From Bombus terrestris (lineage: Eukaryota; Arthropoda; Insecta; Hymenoptera; Apidae), in assembly GCF_910591885.1 (NCBI RefSeq), contig NW_025963552.1, positions 4,588,001 to 4,652,000 on the forward strand: a stretch of 64,000 nt of DNA. Direction: 5' to 3'. The notes beneath the pieces were generated by a model, which was not told where the DNA came from, made no database searches, and saw only the letters and a program-made list of their open reading frames with translations. This document shows positions 34,582-45,392 of the stretch, piece by piece. The translations under genes and the position numbers were made by a program. Numbering within the stretch: position 1 is the first letter of the stretch; every line of letters starts with the position of its first letter.

Positions 34582-34912
34582 ATGGATAAACCTAATAAGG
34601 TTAAAAAATTTACGGCGCAGGGGTCTCGGAGTCTCAAGCCCGTCGGTGTTGCGAGTGGTTCCTCTGCAGACTCGCACCGACGGTTATCATGCAACTGGGA
34701 GAGTAATGACGGGGAAGGTTGGTCCCAGGAACATTGCCGCTCGACAAAAGTGACGAGGGATCATTTATATGGAAACAGTGACGCGGATACCGATAACTCT
34801 TATAGTAGAGGAGGACAAGTCAGAAAATATTAAGATATGGGCGATTGGCCTAGAAAGTGAAAACAAACTGGAGGAAATTTCTATAATACAATAAGACAAT
34901 AAGAAGCTCTTG
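34582..34912 (+). pseudogene. R1 copy 3, ORF1 N-terminus
   Basis: An 83-codon open frame (34582-34833) starts MDKPNKVKKFTAQGSRSL, the same N-terminus as copies 1, 2 and 4. It contains the hairpin at 34640-34683. The element is interrupted near 34912 by an unrelated R1-like insertion and resumes at 37698 in the RT. The intervening ORF1 and endonuclease are gone. Confidence 0.8.
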
Positions 34913-34914
34913 AC

Positions 34915-36566
34915 CTGGTAGCCGGTGCCGCCGCATCTGTAGTATTGCTGCCCCCAATCAACCGTAGAGTCACAGGTCGTTCACACGTGTCTCAGCTCGA
35001 CGCATCTGTAGCATTGTAGGGACCCCTTAAGGATGGTTTCGACCCTTGTCATTGACCAGTCCACAGCAACTCTCCTCGCTCGGATTAGTTTTCGCGCTGC
35101 TGAAGTCGAACACCTTACCCAGGCTGAACCAAGGCCATCTCTGAAGGTCCTGGTGTCTCCTACTCGAATTTCAGCTGACCTGCATCCTCCGACTCCAGCC
35201 AGGGTGTCCCGTAGCTTCTCCTTGCCGACCGAGATGTCAATCCCTGTCACCGTCAGCTCTGCCGTTTCTATTGGAGACGCGGCTTTCACCGTGGCCGGGT
35301 CCAAGGATTGTGTCAGCCTTGCTGCAAGCGCGGGTGCTTTGTCTTTCTCTTTATCCCCGGAAACTTCCAGAATGAAGGCCATTCAAATGGAGCCATCGCC
35401 TACTTGATTGTTACTCGTTTAGTGCCGACTTCGGCTAGCGGGACGTTCTGCCTAGCCGTCGCCAGCATTTCGGCGTACGATGACTTCGTCTCCTCGCTCA
35501 GCGTTAGGTCCACCGCAGATGAGCTTGGAAGGCGAGGGAACGCCACCTACACGTCCGCCTGCACTGGCCCTCCTTTTGATGGCATTCCCGAGGTCCCCGG
35601 CGCCTTGGTAGTACCTGGTATCTTCATACCCTTCTTCGTCTTCCTAGGCTCGACTACCTTCCATTCACCACCCTCTTGCCTCGTCGGAGGCGATATTGTT
35701 TGGATGGTTTTAGTAGCAACCGTGGTTGCCCTCCTCTACCGTGTTTCTGCACTATGTCGCCATTTCTGTTGGTGTTCTTATAGGGCCCTCATTAGCGATG
35801 GCCCGAGATTTTCAAATGTCCTCTCGGGAGCTGAGAGATGCTCCTCCTCCCCCCATCATGATTTTTAGGGTGTCCCAGCTCTAAAGTGGAGGCGTGACAC
35901 CGTGCACTTTCCTGACGGATGCACGCGCCCTTTCCGGATTGCTCTTTCCGGAGGACTTCAATCTCCTTCTTCAGTACCTCCACACGCATCTCCGCCATCC
36001 TGGCTGCTCCAATGCTGTAGGCGGATCACATCCTCTTTGTCAGCTCCATCGTGCCCGCGGCAATGGTGCTTGCCGCCTCCTTTAGGTTCTGAATGCAGGT
36101 GTTTTTCAGGTTCGACGATGTTGTCGACACCTTCATTATTTCCTTTACTCGCCGAATTAGTTCAGCTCCTATGTCCGCTGTGGAGGATATTCTCATCTCC
36201 AAAGCCAGTCTCATAGGTGCGTCTGGAGCTGTGGTTGTTAGCTTCCTTCTTCCTCCCCTGGACGTCGCTGATGAGGACGAGGACTCATAGGCCATCGGCT
36301 CATCGACGTCCGAACTCGCACCTCCCTGCAAGATTCCTGCCGCTGCGTTTCCGGTGTCTGATTCGGCGCTTGGTGCCATGACCAGGTCCAGGCCTGAACC
36401 CTCTGGTCTCTACATCCCGTCTGCAATCCTCTTGGATTTCCTGGTCACCTTTGACGCAGGCTCCATTCTTTTCACCATTTCCACCCTTTTGCTAGTATTA
36501 TCCTCGTCAGACGCAGGAATCAGTCCTGTGGCCGTCAACACAGAGGGAGCAACACCACTAGGGTAG
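34915..36566 (-). pseudogene. ORF1 of the inverted R1-like LINE
   Basis: Read on the minus strand. An N-terminal acidic/Ser region includes MVKRMEPASKVTRKSKRIAD and MAPSAESDTGNAAAGI. It then passes through a helical region (EMRVEVLKKEIEVLRKEQSG) to 35382-34981, with AELTVTGIDISVGKEKLRDT and LGSAWVRCSTSAARKLI. It ends in a zinc knuckle CYRCVELRHV, with a stop, then TSTVD-like and CYRCG-like remnants. The order is that of R1-clade ORF1 proteins, but it belongs to a different family from copies 1-5. Stops and frameshifts divide it. Confidence 0.8.
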
Positions 36567-36929
36567 TTTCCGAGGTATCTTATGCGGCTTCTCTGCTTAC
36601 GCGCTTCCTAATATGTCCTCCTACTACTTCGACGACAGGGTTAAATTTTCTATTCTTTCCTGTCCCATGCAGTCCGTTCTTTGCCATTTGTCTTGCGCAC
36701 TTTCGCACACGTACACTGGCACAACACTCTGGTTCACTTCTTTTGTCGTCTTTCCTTGTTTTCTATATAATTTCGGTCTCAGAGTATGGAGCGACGTGAA
36801 CGCGTCGTCTCTGCATGCCGCCATCTTCGAAACTCCTCCAGACTTTGCACAGTGCTGGGAGCACTTTAATCGGCCGCAATGATGGTGTCATTGTTGGGTC
36901 CCTACCCTATTTGGGAATGAGGACCACTC

Positions 36930-37470
36930 TCATCCTCTTCCATTTTGTCGTAAGAAAACCTGAGGGGCGTGTGGGGATTTCCTCCACCTTCCGGGCAGGT
37001 AGAGTGAGACGTTCGACGGGCAGCTGGTCAAGGGGTGTGAGAAGGGTGACGTTACGACCTGCTCGACGAAGATCATGTCTGTGGTCACCGGGCCGTTAGA
37101 TCGAAAGAGAGGTGACGAACACTTTTCACCTCTGCGAGGACATGCCCCAACACACGCTGGTTTTTTGTCCGGCGTGGGTGGCACGCCTTGTATTCTGCGA
37201 GTAGCAATTGGCGAAAGATCAAACCTCTCGTCCGTTGTGAATGCGGTGGTGGGGGTACTACAATAGTTCATCGCAGTCCGCTCCTATCGCGAAGGAGTAA
37301 TTTTCGTAAAGGAGCGAAGAGAGCTGAAGACAGTGAGAACATCACAGCGTTGTAGGATTCCTCGCCGAAGGGCGGCCTTGCGTCGCCCTAGGTGGTCATA
37401 GGGGCCGACACGCAAAAGAGGAACTGGAATCTCCTCAGACATGCACGACGGCGTAGGGGACAGCGGTGAA
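36930..37470 (+). pseudogene. ORF2 C-terminal Cys domain of the inverted R1-like LINE
   Basis: 37120-37180 reads HLCEDMPQHTLVFCPAWVAR, the Cys-His motif that closes R1-clade ORF2. It continues in another frame as VAIGERSNLSSVVNAVVG and REGVIFVKERRELKTV. A 3' UTR follows to about 37697 with CCGTGGGTCTTATTCGG. Only the last ~150 codons survive, with one stop and a frameshift. Confidence 0.75.
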
Positions 37471-37697
37471 AGGGCTGGTCCCTCCTAATGCCCTGACTAA
37501 CATAGGAACTACTCCCTCAAATGGGAGAAGACGCAGGAGTGCTCCGGCAGTAGTTCGAAAGATGTCCCGGGGCACCCGTGTTGATCGATAGGCGGACCAC
37601 CGTGGGTCTTATTCGGTAAAGTCCGACACAACCCCGTCCCTTCCAAGAAGAGCGAGAGGGGTGTGCATGGCAATTTCCACACGTATAAAAAAAAGCA

Positions 37698-39812
37698 TTG
37701 AGTTAAGTCTGGGAACACACGTTTAAGGTTCTGATCCAGAAAAACCTAGGGCTGGATCCATTTCATGACGACCAATATGTGTTCAAAAGGAGGCGGGACA
37801 CTGTCGACGCCTTATGCCATGTGGTTGATCTTACCGACTGGGTCAAAATAAATGGTAAAATACCTGTCTCGTTAGTAGTTGATGTGAAGAACGCGTTTAG
37901 TACTCTCAGTTAGAGCGCGATCCTGCGGAAAGCGGATGATAGAGGGATACTCGAACTGTTGACGTTCCTATAAAATTAATCCCAGCACAGACGGATGATA
38001 GTCAGAACGACGGTGGGACAGTTAGGAGGACTGTGAACGCTGGTGTCCCTTAGGGATCAGTACTAGGGCAGCTGCTCGGGAACTCAGTGTACGATGGTGT
38101 ATTAAAGGAGTTAAAGGTGATTCTAATTCTAAATGCAGTGGCTTATGCCGACGACCTAGCGGGCATACTTGTCGTAGCTAAACAGGAAGAGGCGACCATG
38201 AATTAATCCGACGCGATGGGCATGATTTCACGGTGGTGTGCCATTGTGTATTAAGGATTGCTCCTGAGAGAGCCGAGGCGATATCCTTGACGGACAAAAA
38301 GGGATCCCTAAGATAATCGTAATGCGTGTCGAGAGATATCTCCTGATGGCGAGACACGAAGTGAGATTGGCTTCCAGCCGGATTGACATAGAAGATTCGG
38401 TGCTCACTTGAAAATGGTGGGCGGGAAGGCCTACGCCCTTCAGGAGGCATCTAGATCTTAGATCTCCAAATTCAACGGGCTTAACGGCTCTGTTATATGC
38501 GGCGCCTGTCTGGCCCAAGGTAGTAGTGGTGGGCCTGAATAACAAGGAAAGTATGGGGAGCACTCTGGATCTCCACGTAAGGGCGATCATCAACTGAAAT
38601 GATAATTAGGGTCTCCAGAGAGCAACAGAGAAGACAGAAATTTTATCATTGACGAGGATGGGGGTTCATAAGATTTTTAATGTCACTCTTGCAGGAAAGA
38701 CACTGGCCACACGCGAAAGGCGTGGTATTGGACACCAGGACGAACTTTTGTGAACACATAGAAGCAGTTTGTGCTAAAGCGGATGCTACTATAGGGGCCA
38801 TCAGAGGGCTGTTACCGAATGTAAAAGGCCCTTATAATGCCTGCAGGAAGCTGTCCTACCAGGTATGGGTGTTAGACATGCTATACACCTCCCCATTGTG
38901 GGTGGATGCGCTGTGAAAGACAAAGGTTGTGGAAGATCTTTGTAGGGCACAGAGAAGTGCTCTAATAAATAATTCGATGGCCTACAGGACAGTCGCGCAC
39001 GCAGCGCTGTGCGTGCTGACGGCAAACATGTCCATTCATATTAGGGCGCGGTCGCGTGGTAAAGTATTTGAGGTCAATAAATTAGTCTGACCAGACCTCG
39101 GGGATCCGGAGGATTCGATCAGATCAAGCTGCACGAGGAGGAAGCTGTGGAGGCAGGCAGAACGGTATGGTCCAATTATAATACCAATAACTGGACGAGG
39201 AGACTGATCGATGATGCAGCCAACTTTCGGAAGAGGAAGAGAAGTATCGACCACTTCACCATGCAGATGTTGACTGGACATGGGGTCTTAAACAATTACA
39301 GGGTCAGGATTGACAAACAAACTGACAATAAGTGGTGTGAGTGTGATGCGAGCCAAGATGACGCCGAACATGTGTTATTAAGGTGTCCTAGATGGGCAAT
39401 TCAGCGCACCACGCTTAAGAACATGTCGGGGGATACCTTCACTGCGCATAATATAATCGCACTAGTCTTGGCCAACGACCATATCTGCAGACAGTTCCGG
39501 GAATTTTGTGGGATGGTAATGAAGTCCATGCAAGCACAGGAAATCACAAATAATCGGTTTAGGAGAAGAGCGGACGTGACTGCAAGGAGCAACCATCGAA
39601 AACAGTGATGTGAGTTAAATATACAAGGAGTTGATGCATCGCCGAGGTAATGCTTATTTAGTGGTGCCGGCGAGACTCACCACTCGACGAAGAATTGGGA
39701 AGAGGAGGGGTTTTTTGTAGGTATGGCGCTACCATCTGCCGAGTCCCACATATCCGGTTGACGCGGAACATTGGGTATACGCAATGCAATTTCCCCTCCT
39801 CGCGCAAAGAGA
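37698..39812 (+). pseudogene. R1 copy 3, RT to 3' end
   Basis: It resumes in the RT with VWEHTFKVLIQKN and DPFHDDQYVFKRRRDTVDAL. LVVDVKNAFSTLS follows, then, after many stops, AYADDLAG near 38145 (catalytic). 38680-38916 carries the RT thumb (VCAKADATIGAIRGLLPNVK). 39147-39608 is a long open C-terminal piece with LTGHGVLNNYRVRID and a Cys-His motif ending HVLLRCPRW. The 3' UTR repeats the copy 1 tail (GAGGAGGGGTTTTTTGTAGG) and ends near 39812. Heavily mutated RT, better-kept C-terminus. Confidence 0.85.
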
Positions 39813-40782
39813 AGGTTAGATTAGGTTGAGTTAGGTTCAGTTAGACGTAAGACGTCGTTATATGCGGACGTGTTTGCTACGAGCTCCCGTTCGTGAGCAC
39901 AGGTTAGTTGAAATAGTTGATTGCTAGGTCTAGACCTAACATAACGTGGATGGAATTAACCTTAATGCCTTTGAGTTGTATCTACGGTTGACCAGCGAGG
40001 TAGTGCTGAATAGTTCCTTTTCATGGTGGAAAAATGGCGGAAAAGAACAGTGTCTACGGAAATGGATAGGATTCCGTCAAAGAGCCAGGGGATCATGAGT
40101 ACGTACAGTCACCTTTGTTTGCTGTCATTGAGTGAGTAAGCGATTAGTGGATTTTAATCTAAGTTAACGCGAGCCAAGTTATTATTTGGTTAATCTATTC
40201 TCTAAGTTAATGAAAAGAAATTTAGGATTTTATTAAATAGGAACTGAAGTAAAGAGCAATTACAGTTCACGATTATAACAAAGGAATAACTACGAGTCTC
40301 CTGATAAGGTGAACGGAGGTCATAGGCTGAAAGATAGGGTATATAATAGAGTCATTGGTTAGTTAAACGAATATTTATTTAATATCAAAATTAATTTTGT
40401 GTACAGTGTGAATTTTCTTGTGTTAAGTGCCGAAGTTGAGAGTTTAAGTGATCGTTGTTCATTGTTAATTTAGGTTTAAGTGGGCTATGATCATGTAGAA
40501 TGCGAGGACGATAGCATTGGGTGCAATTGGTGGACCGGGCCTAAATAAAAAGAATAAAATAATATAAAATAAATATAGAATATTTAATAAAGATAATAAA
40601 TTGATAGGTATTTTAGTACTATAACTAGTACTATAAACAACAATGGAAATATTTATGTTTGACCAACAAAGGTATATAAATATCTAATGTCAAGCCGGAA
40701 AATATATAAGAAATATTTTATAGATATGGTTTTTAATAAAATTCAATTTTATAAGAATATTAGCGTTGTTTTGGTTGGATTA
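39813..40782. other. No gene seen; degenerate TTAGG-like run at its start
   Basis: 39813-39845 reads AGGTTAGATTAGGTTGAGT and continues TAGGTTCAGTTAG, a degenerate insect telomere-like run directly after the R1 3' end. The rest is AT-rich with no match. Confidence 0.45.
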
Positions 40783-41328
40783 TACAGGGTGGTTGGTAAC
40801 TGGAGGTACAAGCAGAAAGGGGGTGGTTCTACGCGAAAAAGAAATCGCAAGTATAGAATAAAACTTTTTCGCTTGAGGCTTTGTTTTCGAGAAAATCGAC
40901 TTTGAGTTTTGAAAGAAAAGATTATCGTAGCCTTTTATAATTTAAAAAATCGAATACGTTAGAAAGTGTTCATAGAAATTTGATTAGAAGAGCAGAAGTA
41001 TGTGTTCGACAGAATGGGCAACATTTTCAGCAATTTATGGTATAATAAATTTTATGATTACTTCATATTAGTTCATTATGTATTCCTCATTTTCCGTTAC
41101 GATAAAAACAAACTTAAGCTGTGATAATATCCATCGAGATAACGATCTACAGTGAGATCCGCTATAACGAGACGCGATATAGTGCACGCGTACCGAGCGA
41201 AAATTCAAAGTCGATTTTCTCGAAAACAAAGCCTCAAACGAAAAATTCTTATTCTATAATTTCGACTTCTTTTTTCGCGTTGAAACACCCCCTTTCCGTT
41301 TGTACCGCCAATTAGCAACCATCCTGTA
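40783..41328. mobile_element. MITE with ~130-bp terminal inverted repeats
   Basis: A 546-bp element. The left end TACAGGGTGGTTGGTAACTG and the right end, reversed, TACAGGATGGTTGCTAATTG begin inverted repeats. These continue through GAGGCTTTGTTTTCGAGAAA and AATCGACTTTGA on both sides, about 130 bp. TA flanks each end (TATA is also possible). The unique centre (40920-41160) has no transposase. Probably a Tc1/mariner-type non-autonomous element. Confidence 0.8.
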
Positions 41329-43284
41329 TAATAATAACCGTTAATATATAATGCATATGTAGGTCTAAAATTGGGAATTCAGTGATGTAGTGTTCTTGTT
41401 TTTGGTTAGCAGTAATGATTTGTCAAAGAGGTTGAAACATTGATATCGATGAGGCTCGCTACGGCGTTCAAAAATTTCCAACAATTTAATGATTAAACTG
41501 AGTTAGACAGTGTCATATTTAAATAATGTGGTAGTCGTTGAATCGGTATAAAGGAATGGTAATGGTTCAAATTGGAAAAACAGTAGGAGGATTTGCGAAT
41601 TGTAAATGAAAATTACTTATTTATATTATTAATCTTACATTGATAAGGTGAAAGAGGATATATATCGTTCGTAAATAAATTTGATTTTTGAAGAAGTCTG
41701 TAGAAGAATGCAGTAACATTAAGCTAAATAGTAACAGTATTATTTTCATTATAGTTAAAACAGTTCATCGAATAATACGGTAGTATTACCCTAACCCTAA
41801 CGATAATGTGAACCCGACATATAAATATTGACTTACTTTGCCATGGTGGTAATACCAGCTGGATATTTATTAATAGGACTGCAGGACCTTTTCTTAAAGT
41901 CAATTAAATTAAATTAAATTGAAATAAACTAATTAAATGAATAATATTGGATTATTTTAACTAGTGATTACGCAAGAGCCTATCGTACGTACTGGTTTCA
42001 GTGGTGAGAATAAGCCGAACGACTAATGTTGACGTTTATGTTGTTGACGAATATGTAAATTTGTAGTATGATTCCACCAGTTTATGGCTCTTGTAATGTA
42101 CTTGATTGGCACGAGCAGGACTGGGACAAGCATTCCGCACCATGTTGTGAACAAGAGCTGCTCTTCGGAGTTCGATTTTGAGATCGCTGCGCTTGTGCCG
42201 AATGCGAGTGTCGTTTACGACATCAGGCAATTGGCGCCATATTGGGATGATGGCTTCCTCCATTATCACATTTTGGCCTACATTGATTTAGTCGGCTCGC
42301 AGTAAGTTCAGCCGTTAAACTTTTGAATCTAATGTTGCTAAAATAGGATACAACCTTCTAAATAATGTATGACATGCCGGTGCTGGCATGGGCTGCAACG
42401 TACAAAATTGAGAGTTTTTATTTATGCTCATGCTAGTTGTTTGGCGTCACTTTGGTCACTAAACAGACTAACGTTATGTAATTCACGGTAACTTTGGACG
42501 CCACTCTGCTTAATGATTTTGGTTTTAAAACCAGAATGGTGGGTGATGATGTTGGTGTTTCGAACGGGGCAGATTGTTGATGCGTACGATGGTCCAAAAA
42601 TGTGCGACAGTATTAATGTGGTCTGGTTTCGGTACGGTCGAACGATGTTTGAATGAACGTTGGAATCTCGGTTGTGCGTTGAGTTTTAGGATCTCGTAAG
42701 TCGAGGGTAGCACTCACTTGGCACGATAGGTCTTCTTATCGTGAAAGCCAACGGTATGGACGTGAAGGGACGCACACTGGTCTGTCAGGCGGTCGCCATC
42801 CTGGTATTGGGTACCCGTTACTCGGGGCAGGGTATAGATTTATCATCAGCCTAGTGCTGATGTACGAATTGGTGGTGCCACCTGTATGTACATGTTACGG
42901 TATGTTGCCTTACACAAGTATACAGAACGTGTCTTGTCATCTGGGGATTATTGCTGGACACGACACTTTGGTATTCGAGCACTGAGTGACATCTCTTCAG
43001 CTAGGCGCGCACTACGGTGTATTGAGAGCCACATGATAAGCCGCATTTTTAAGGGTATTATTCTCTTCACTTTTTGTAATTGGCCTATCGCCCCTTTTAC
43101 TTTAAGATTGGGGAAAATGGGTCCATTCCCATCACATGGGTTAATAGCATAGAATAAGTTGGAATAGGAGGAATTTATTAAGCAAAAGTTCCCAACAAAA
43201 TGGTTTGGCTATTTGCCAAGTTTGGATCTTGAAATCTCGAGTAGAGCTCGCCACATCACGGACCGCTTTTTTGTTGACTGAAAT
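41329..43284. other. Mostly unassigned; LTR-A end fragment and an open palindromic frame
   Basis: 41785-41820 is the last ~36 bp of LTR-A (CCCTAACCCTAACGATAATG to CCCGACA). 42036-42305 is open on both strands for about 75 codons without a family match and is less AT-rich than its flanks. It may be a decayed element gene. 42700-42900 is also less AT-rich and unidentified. Confidence 0.4.
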
Positions 43285-43505
43285 AGAGGCTACTCTAAGT
43301 AAGTTCCACCGTTGTGGAGCTGTTATTTTGGAGATGCCTTTTGGGGATATTTTCTCGCGATTCAAATTTATTTTAAATGCTGCCTTACAGTGGCAGGTAT
43401 CTACTTGTCAAGTCACGTTTCAGCAAAAGACCTGGAAGCCAGTCATGACCTGGAGTCAGTTGGCCCGATATAGTCGGCTGCCCGAAAGTTCCATTATGAT
43501 ATTTC
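43285..43505 (-). repeat. Repeat F, copy 2
   Basis: It matches 21030-21250, with blocks CTAAGTAAGTTCCACCG, TTTTGGGGATATTTTCTCGC and CGATATAGTCGGCTGCCCGA. Isolated from any BEL coding sequence here, which would fit a solo LTR or leader fragment. Confidence 0.55.
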
Positions 43506-44097
43506 ATTTATAAGGAGGGTAGACGCTGTTTCTCTTAAATTTTTTGGTTGATTGGAAACAATGTCAAGAAACAAGACATAGTTCAATAATGGATATTAAG
43601 ATCTAGCTTTCTATTGGCTAGACGTGGCAGTAGAATATGTTTGGAAATCTTGAACGCTGCGAGCGGTGTTCTCACCGCCGAATTGCTGAACTCGTCTAGG
43701 GGATCGTCGCCGTATTATTCAGTGAAATGAGAGGAGCCGGTTCATTGTTGACTTATGTTGCTGCGGTATGAGTATGAAGATTTCACCAATAAGCGTAGAG
43801 TTTGAAATCTGGGTTATCTTCGGAGCACTAATTTCGGGACTTTGTATTCTAGTATTTAGCCGTTTCTCCAAGGACAGGGTAAGGGTTGTGGTTCGTATTT
43901 AGTCATCAGGTATATCGCGATGAAATATGCGAATAAGAGGTCTAGGACCGCACATATAGATGGACTCGAGAAGACTCACTATGACTGATTGGTAAGGACT
44001 TCGGCTACGTTATAAGGACACAACATTGACATAGTTTACTTTTGATAAACGCTGCTCTGTCCGTAGACAATGATATTTCTTTTTTGATAAGATAACT
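43506..44097. other. No gene seen
   Basis: Unassigned spacer up to the R1 ATG at 44098; no paired termini or coding match. Confidence 0.5.
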
Positions 44098-44439
44098 ATG
44101 GATAGTACAAATAAGAGTATTAACGTTACGGCCCAGGGGGTTTCGGAGCCTCCAGGCCCCGTCAGTGTTTCGAATGGTTATCCAGCTTCGGCCCAACCGT
44201 CATCCTGCGATTGGGCAAACGACGAAGGGAGGGGGGTTCCCGAAGCTATCCCTCGATAAGTAAATAGAACCGGAGTCCAGAATTTTGAAGAAAGCGAGAG
44301 CGAAACTGGAGGAGGTAGAGAACGGCATAGAAGAACTACAAAAAAAGGACCGTAGAGTAGCCCCCTCTCTATCCTCGTAGAAGAATACAAAACTTCTCAA
44401 ATTTAGAAATGACATTCGAGAGATGGTGGATGGAAAGGA

Positions 44440-44516
44440 AATGGTGAAATCTAAATTGCAGTACTAGGGTTCTTCCGAAAGTTCCAAAGGGAAGGTTCCG
44501 GTGTTCTTCCATCTCC
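44440..44516 (-). repeat. LTR-A terminal fragment next to SINE
   Basis: About 77 bp equal to the start of LTR-A on the minus strand (compare 3903-3979), cut at CCATCTCC by the SINE. Confidence 0.75.
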
Positions 44517-44517
44517 A

Positions 44518-44761
44518 TGATAGTTGTAATTGCTGGGCCTCGTCCGGAGTAATTGTCACTAGAGATTGTAGATGTCGCTGACGGGGTACTGCTGATTTTT
44601 CCTCAGTTTTTTGGTGCGTGGAAGTAAAATCGGACTCCTGTCGCCGGGATTCGAACCCGGGTTCCGAACGTTCGTAACCTAAGACGTTAACCACTGCGCT
44701 GCCGTCGTCCGACACTAGTTAGTGTCGAGTGGTGGTATTTGGCTTGTCGAGTGCAGCCACA
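44518..44761 (-). mobile_element. tRNA-derived SINE, copy 2
   Basis: Reversed copy of the SINE at 14325. It starts TGTGGCTGCACTCGAC, with an A-box-like GCGCAGTGGTTAACG and B box GGTTCGAATCCC, and ends GAGGCCCAGCAATTACAAC. Together with the LTR-A fragment it interrupts R1 copy 4. Confidence 0.88.
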
Positions 44762-45392
44762 ATATGAAACGAAAGGAGATGGGTGGAAGGAGAAGGCTAA
44801 CGTGCTCTCGGACATTAAGTTGAGGGATAATGTAACTATCACTATTGTGCCGAACCTGAAAGGAAAGGGTGAGGGAGAGGTGTTTGGTCCGTTTAAACGG
44901 AGCAAGAGGTTACAGAGAAGTCCGATCGTAAGTGGAAGCGGGAAAATGGAAGCGGAGGCTGGCGTTGAATTGGAAGGTGGTGACGTAATGTTCGGCGTCG
45001 GGGATAACGATCAGAGCACGCCAATTGCAACGAGAAATGCTAAAGGGGGAAAATATTTAGCGAGGAGAGCGTTCGAATGAAGTACGTGCACAAGACATGG
45101 CAAGCCCTTGCCTGCGAGTATCGATGTAGAGGATAGCGCGAGGGAAGATAACGTCGCTCTGAACAGTGAAGTCGAGGGAGAAAAGATAATGTTTACGATA
45201 AGTGAGATGAGGGTATTCACACAAGCCTTGGTGGGGGCGGTGCAAATGATGGTAAAGAAGTTGAACCTCGATAAAGAAAAGAATAATGACATTGAGGAGA
45301 TAAGATAACGTGACCAGGGGTATGGCGTCGTCGATGGACCAGTGGATTGATTAAACGCAAAGAAGGAAGAAGACGAAGATGGAACATATTAA
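44762..45392 (+). pseudogene. R1 copy 4 ORF1, N-terminal half
   Basis: Two open pieces, 44739-45080 and 45108-45308, are in different frames. The first has FGPFKRSKRLQRSPIV and the second MFTISEMRVFTQALVGAVQ, probably a helical segment. Copy 5 has the related KPRRRLERSPIV. Several stops lie between and after the pieces. The element is cut at 45389 by the TTAA of the piggyBac insertion. Confidence 0.75.

Larger units (their letters stand above)
34913..37697. mobile_element. Second R1-like LINE with 5' inversion, inserted in R1 copy 3
   Basis: The left part, 34913-36930, is antisense: ORF1 read on the minus strand from an upstream leader near 36900 to the second zinc knuckle near 34915. The right part, 36930-37697, is sense: the ORF2 C-terminus and 3' UTR ending in TATAAAAAAAAG at about 37697. 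This arrangement, with the internal site at the outer edge and the 5' end at the junction, is what twin priming of LINE RNA produces. Endonuclease and RT are missing. Confidence 0.75.

Noticed and set aside
41785..41800. CCCTAACCCTAA as a telomeric repeat
   Set aside because: It is part of the conserved LTR-A terminus, seen also at 2968 and 27786.
42036..42305. Overlapping frames on both strands, ~75 codons each
   Set aside because: No motif recognised on either strand and no context; reported only as an unassigned region.
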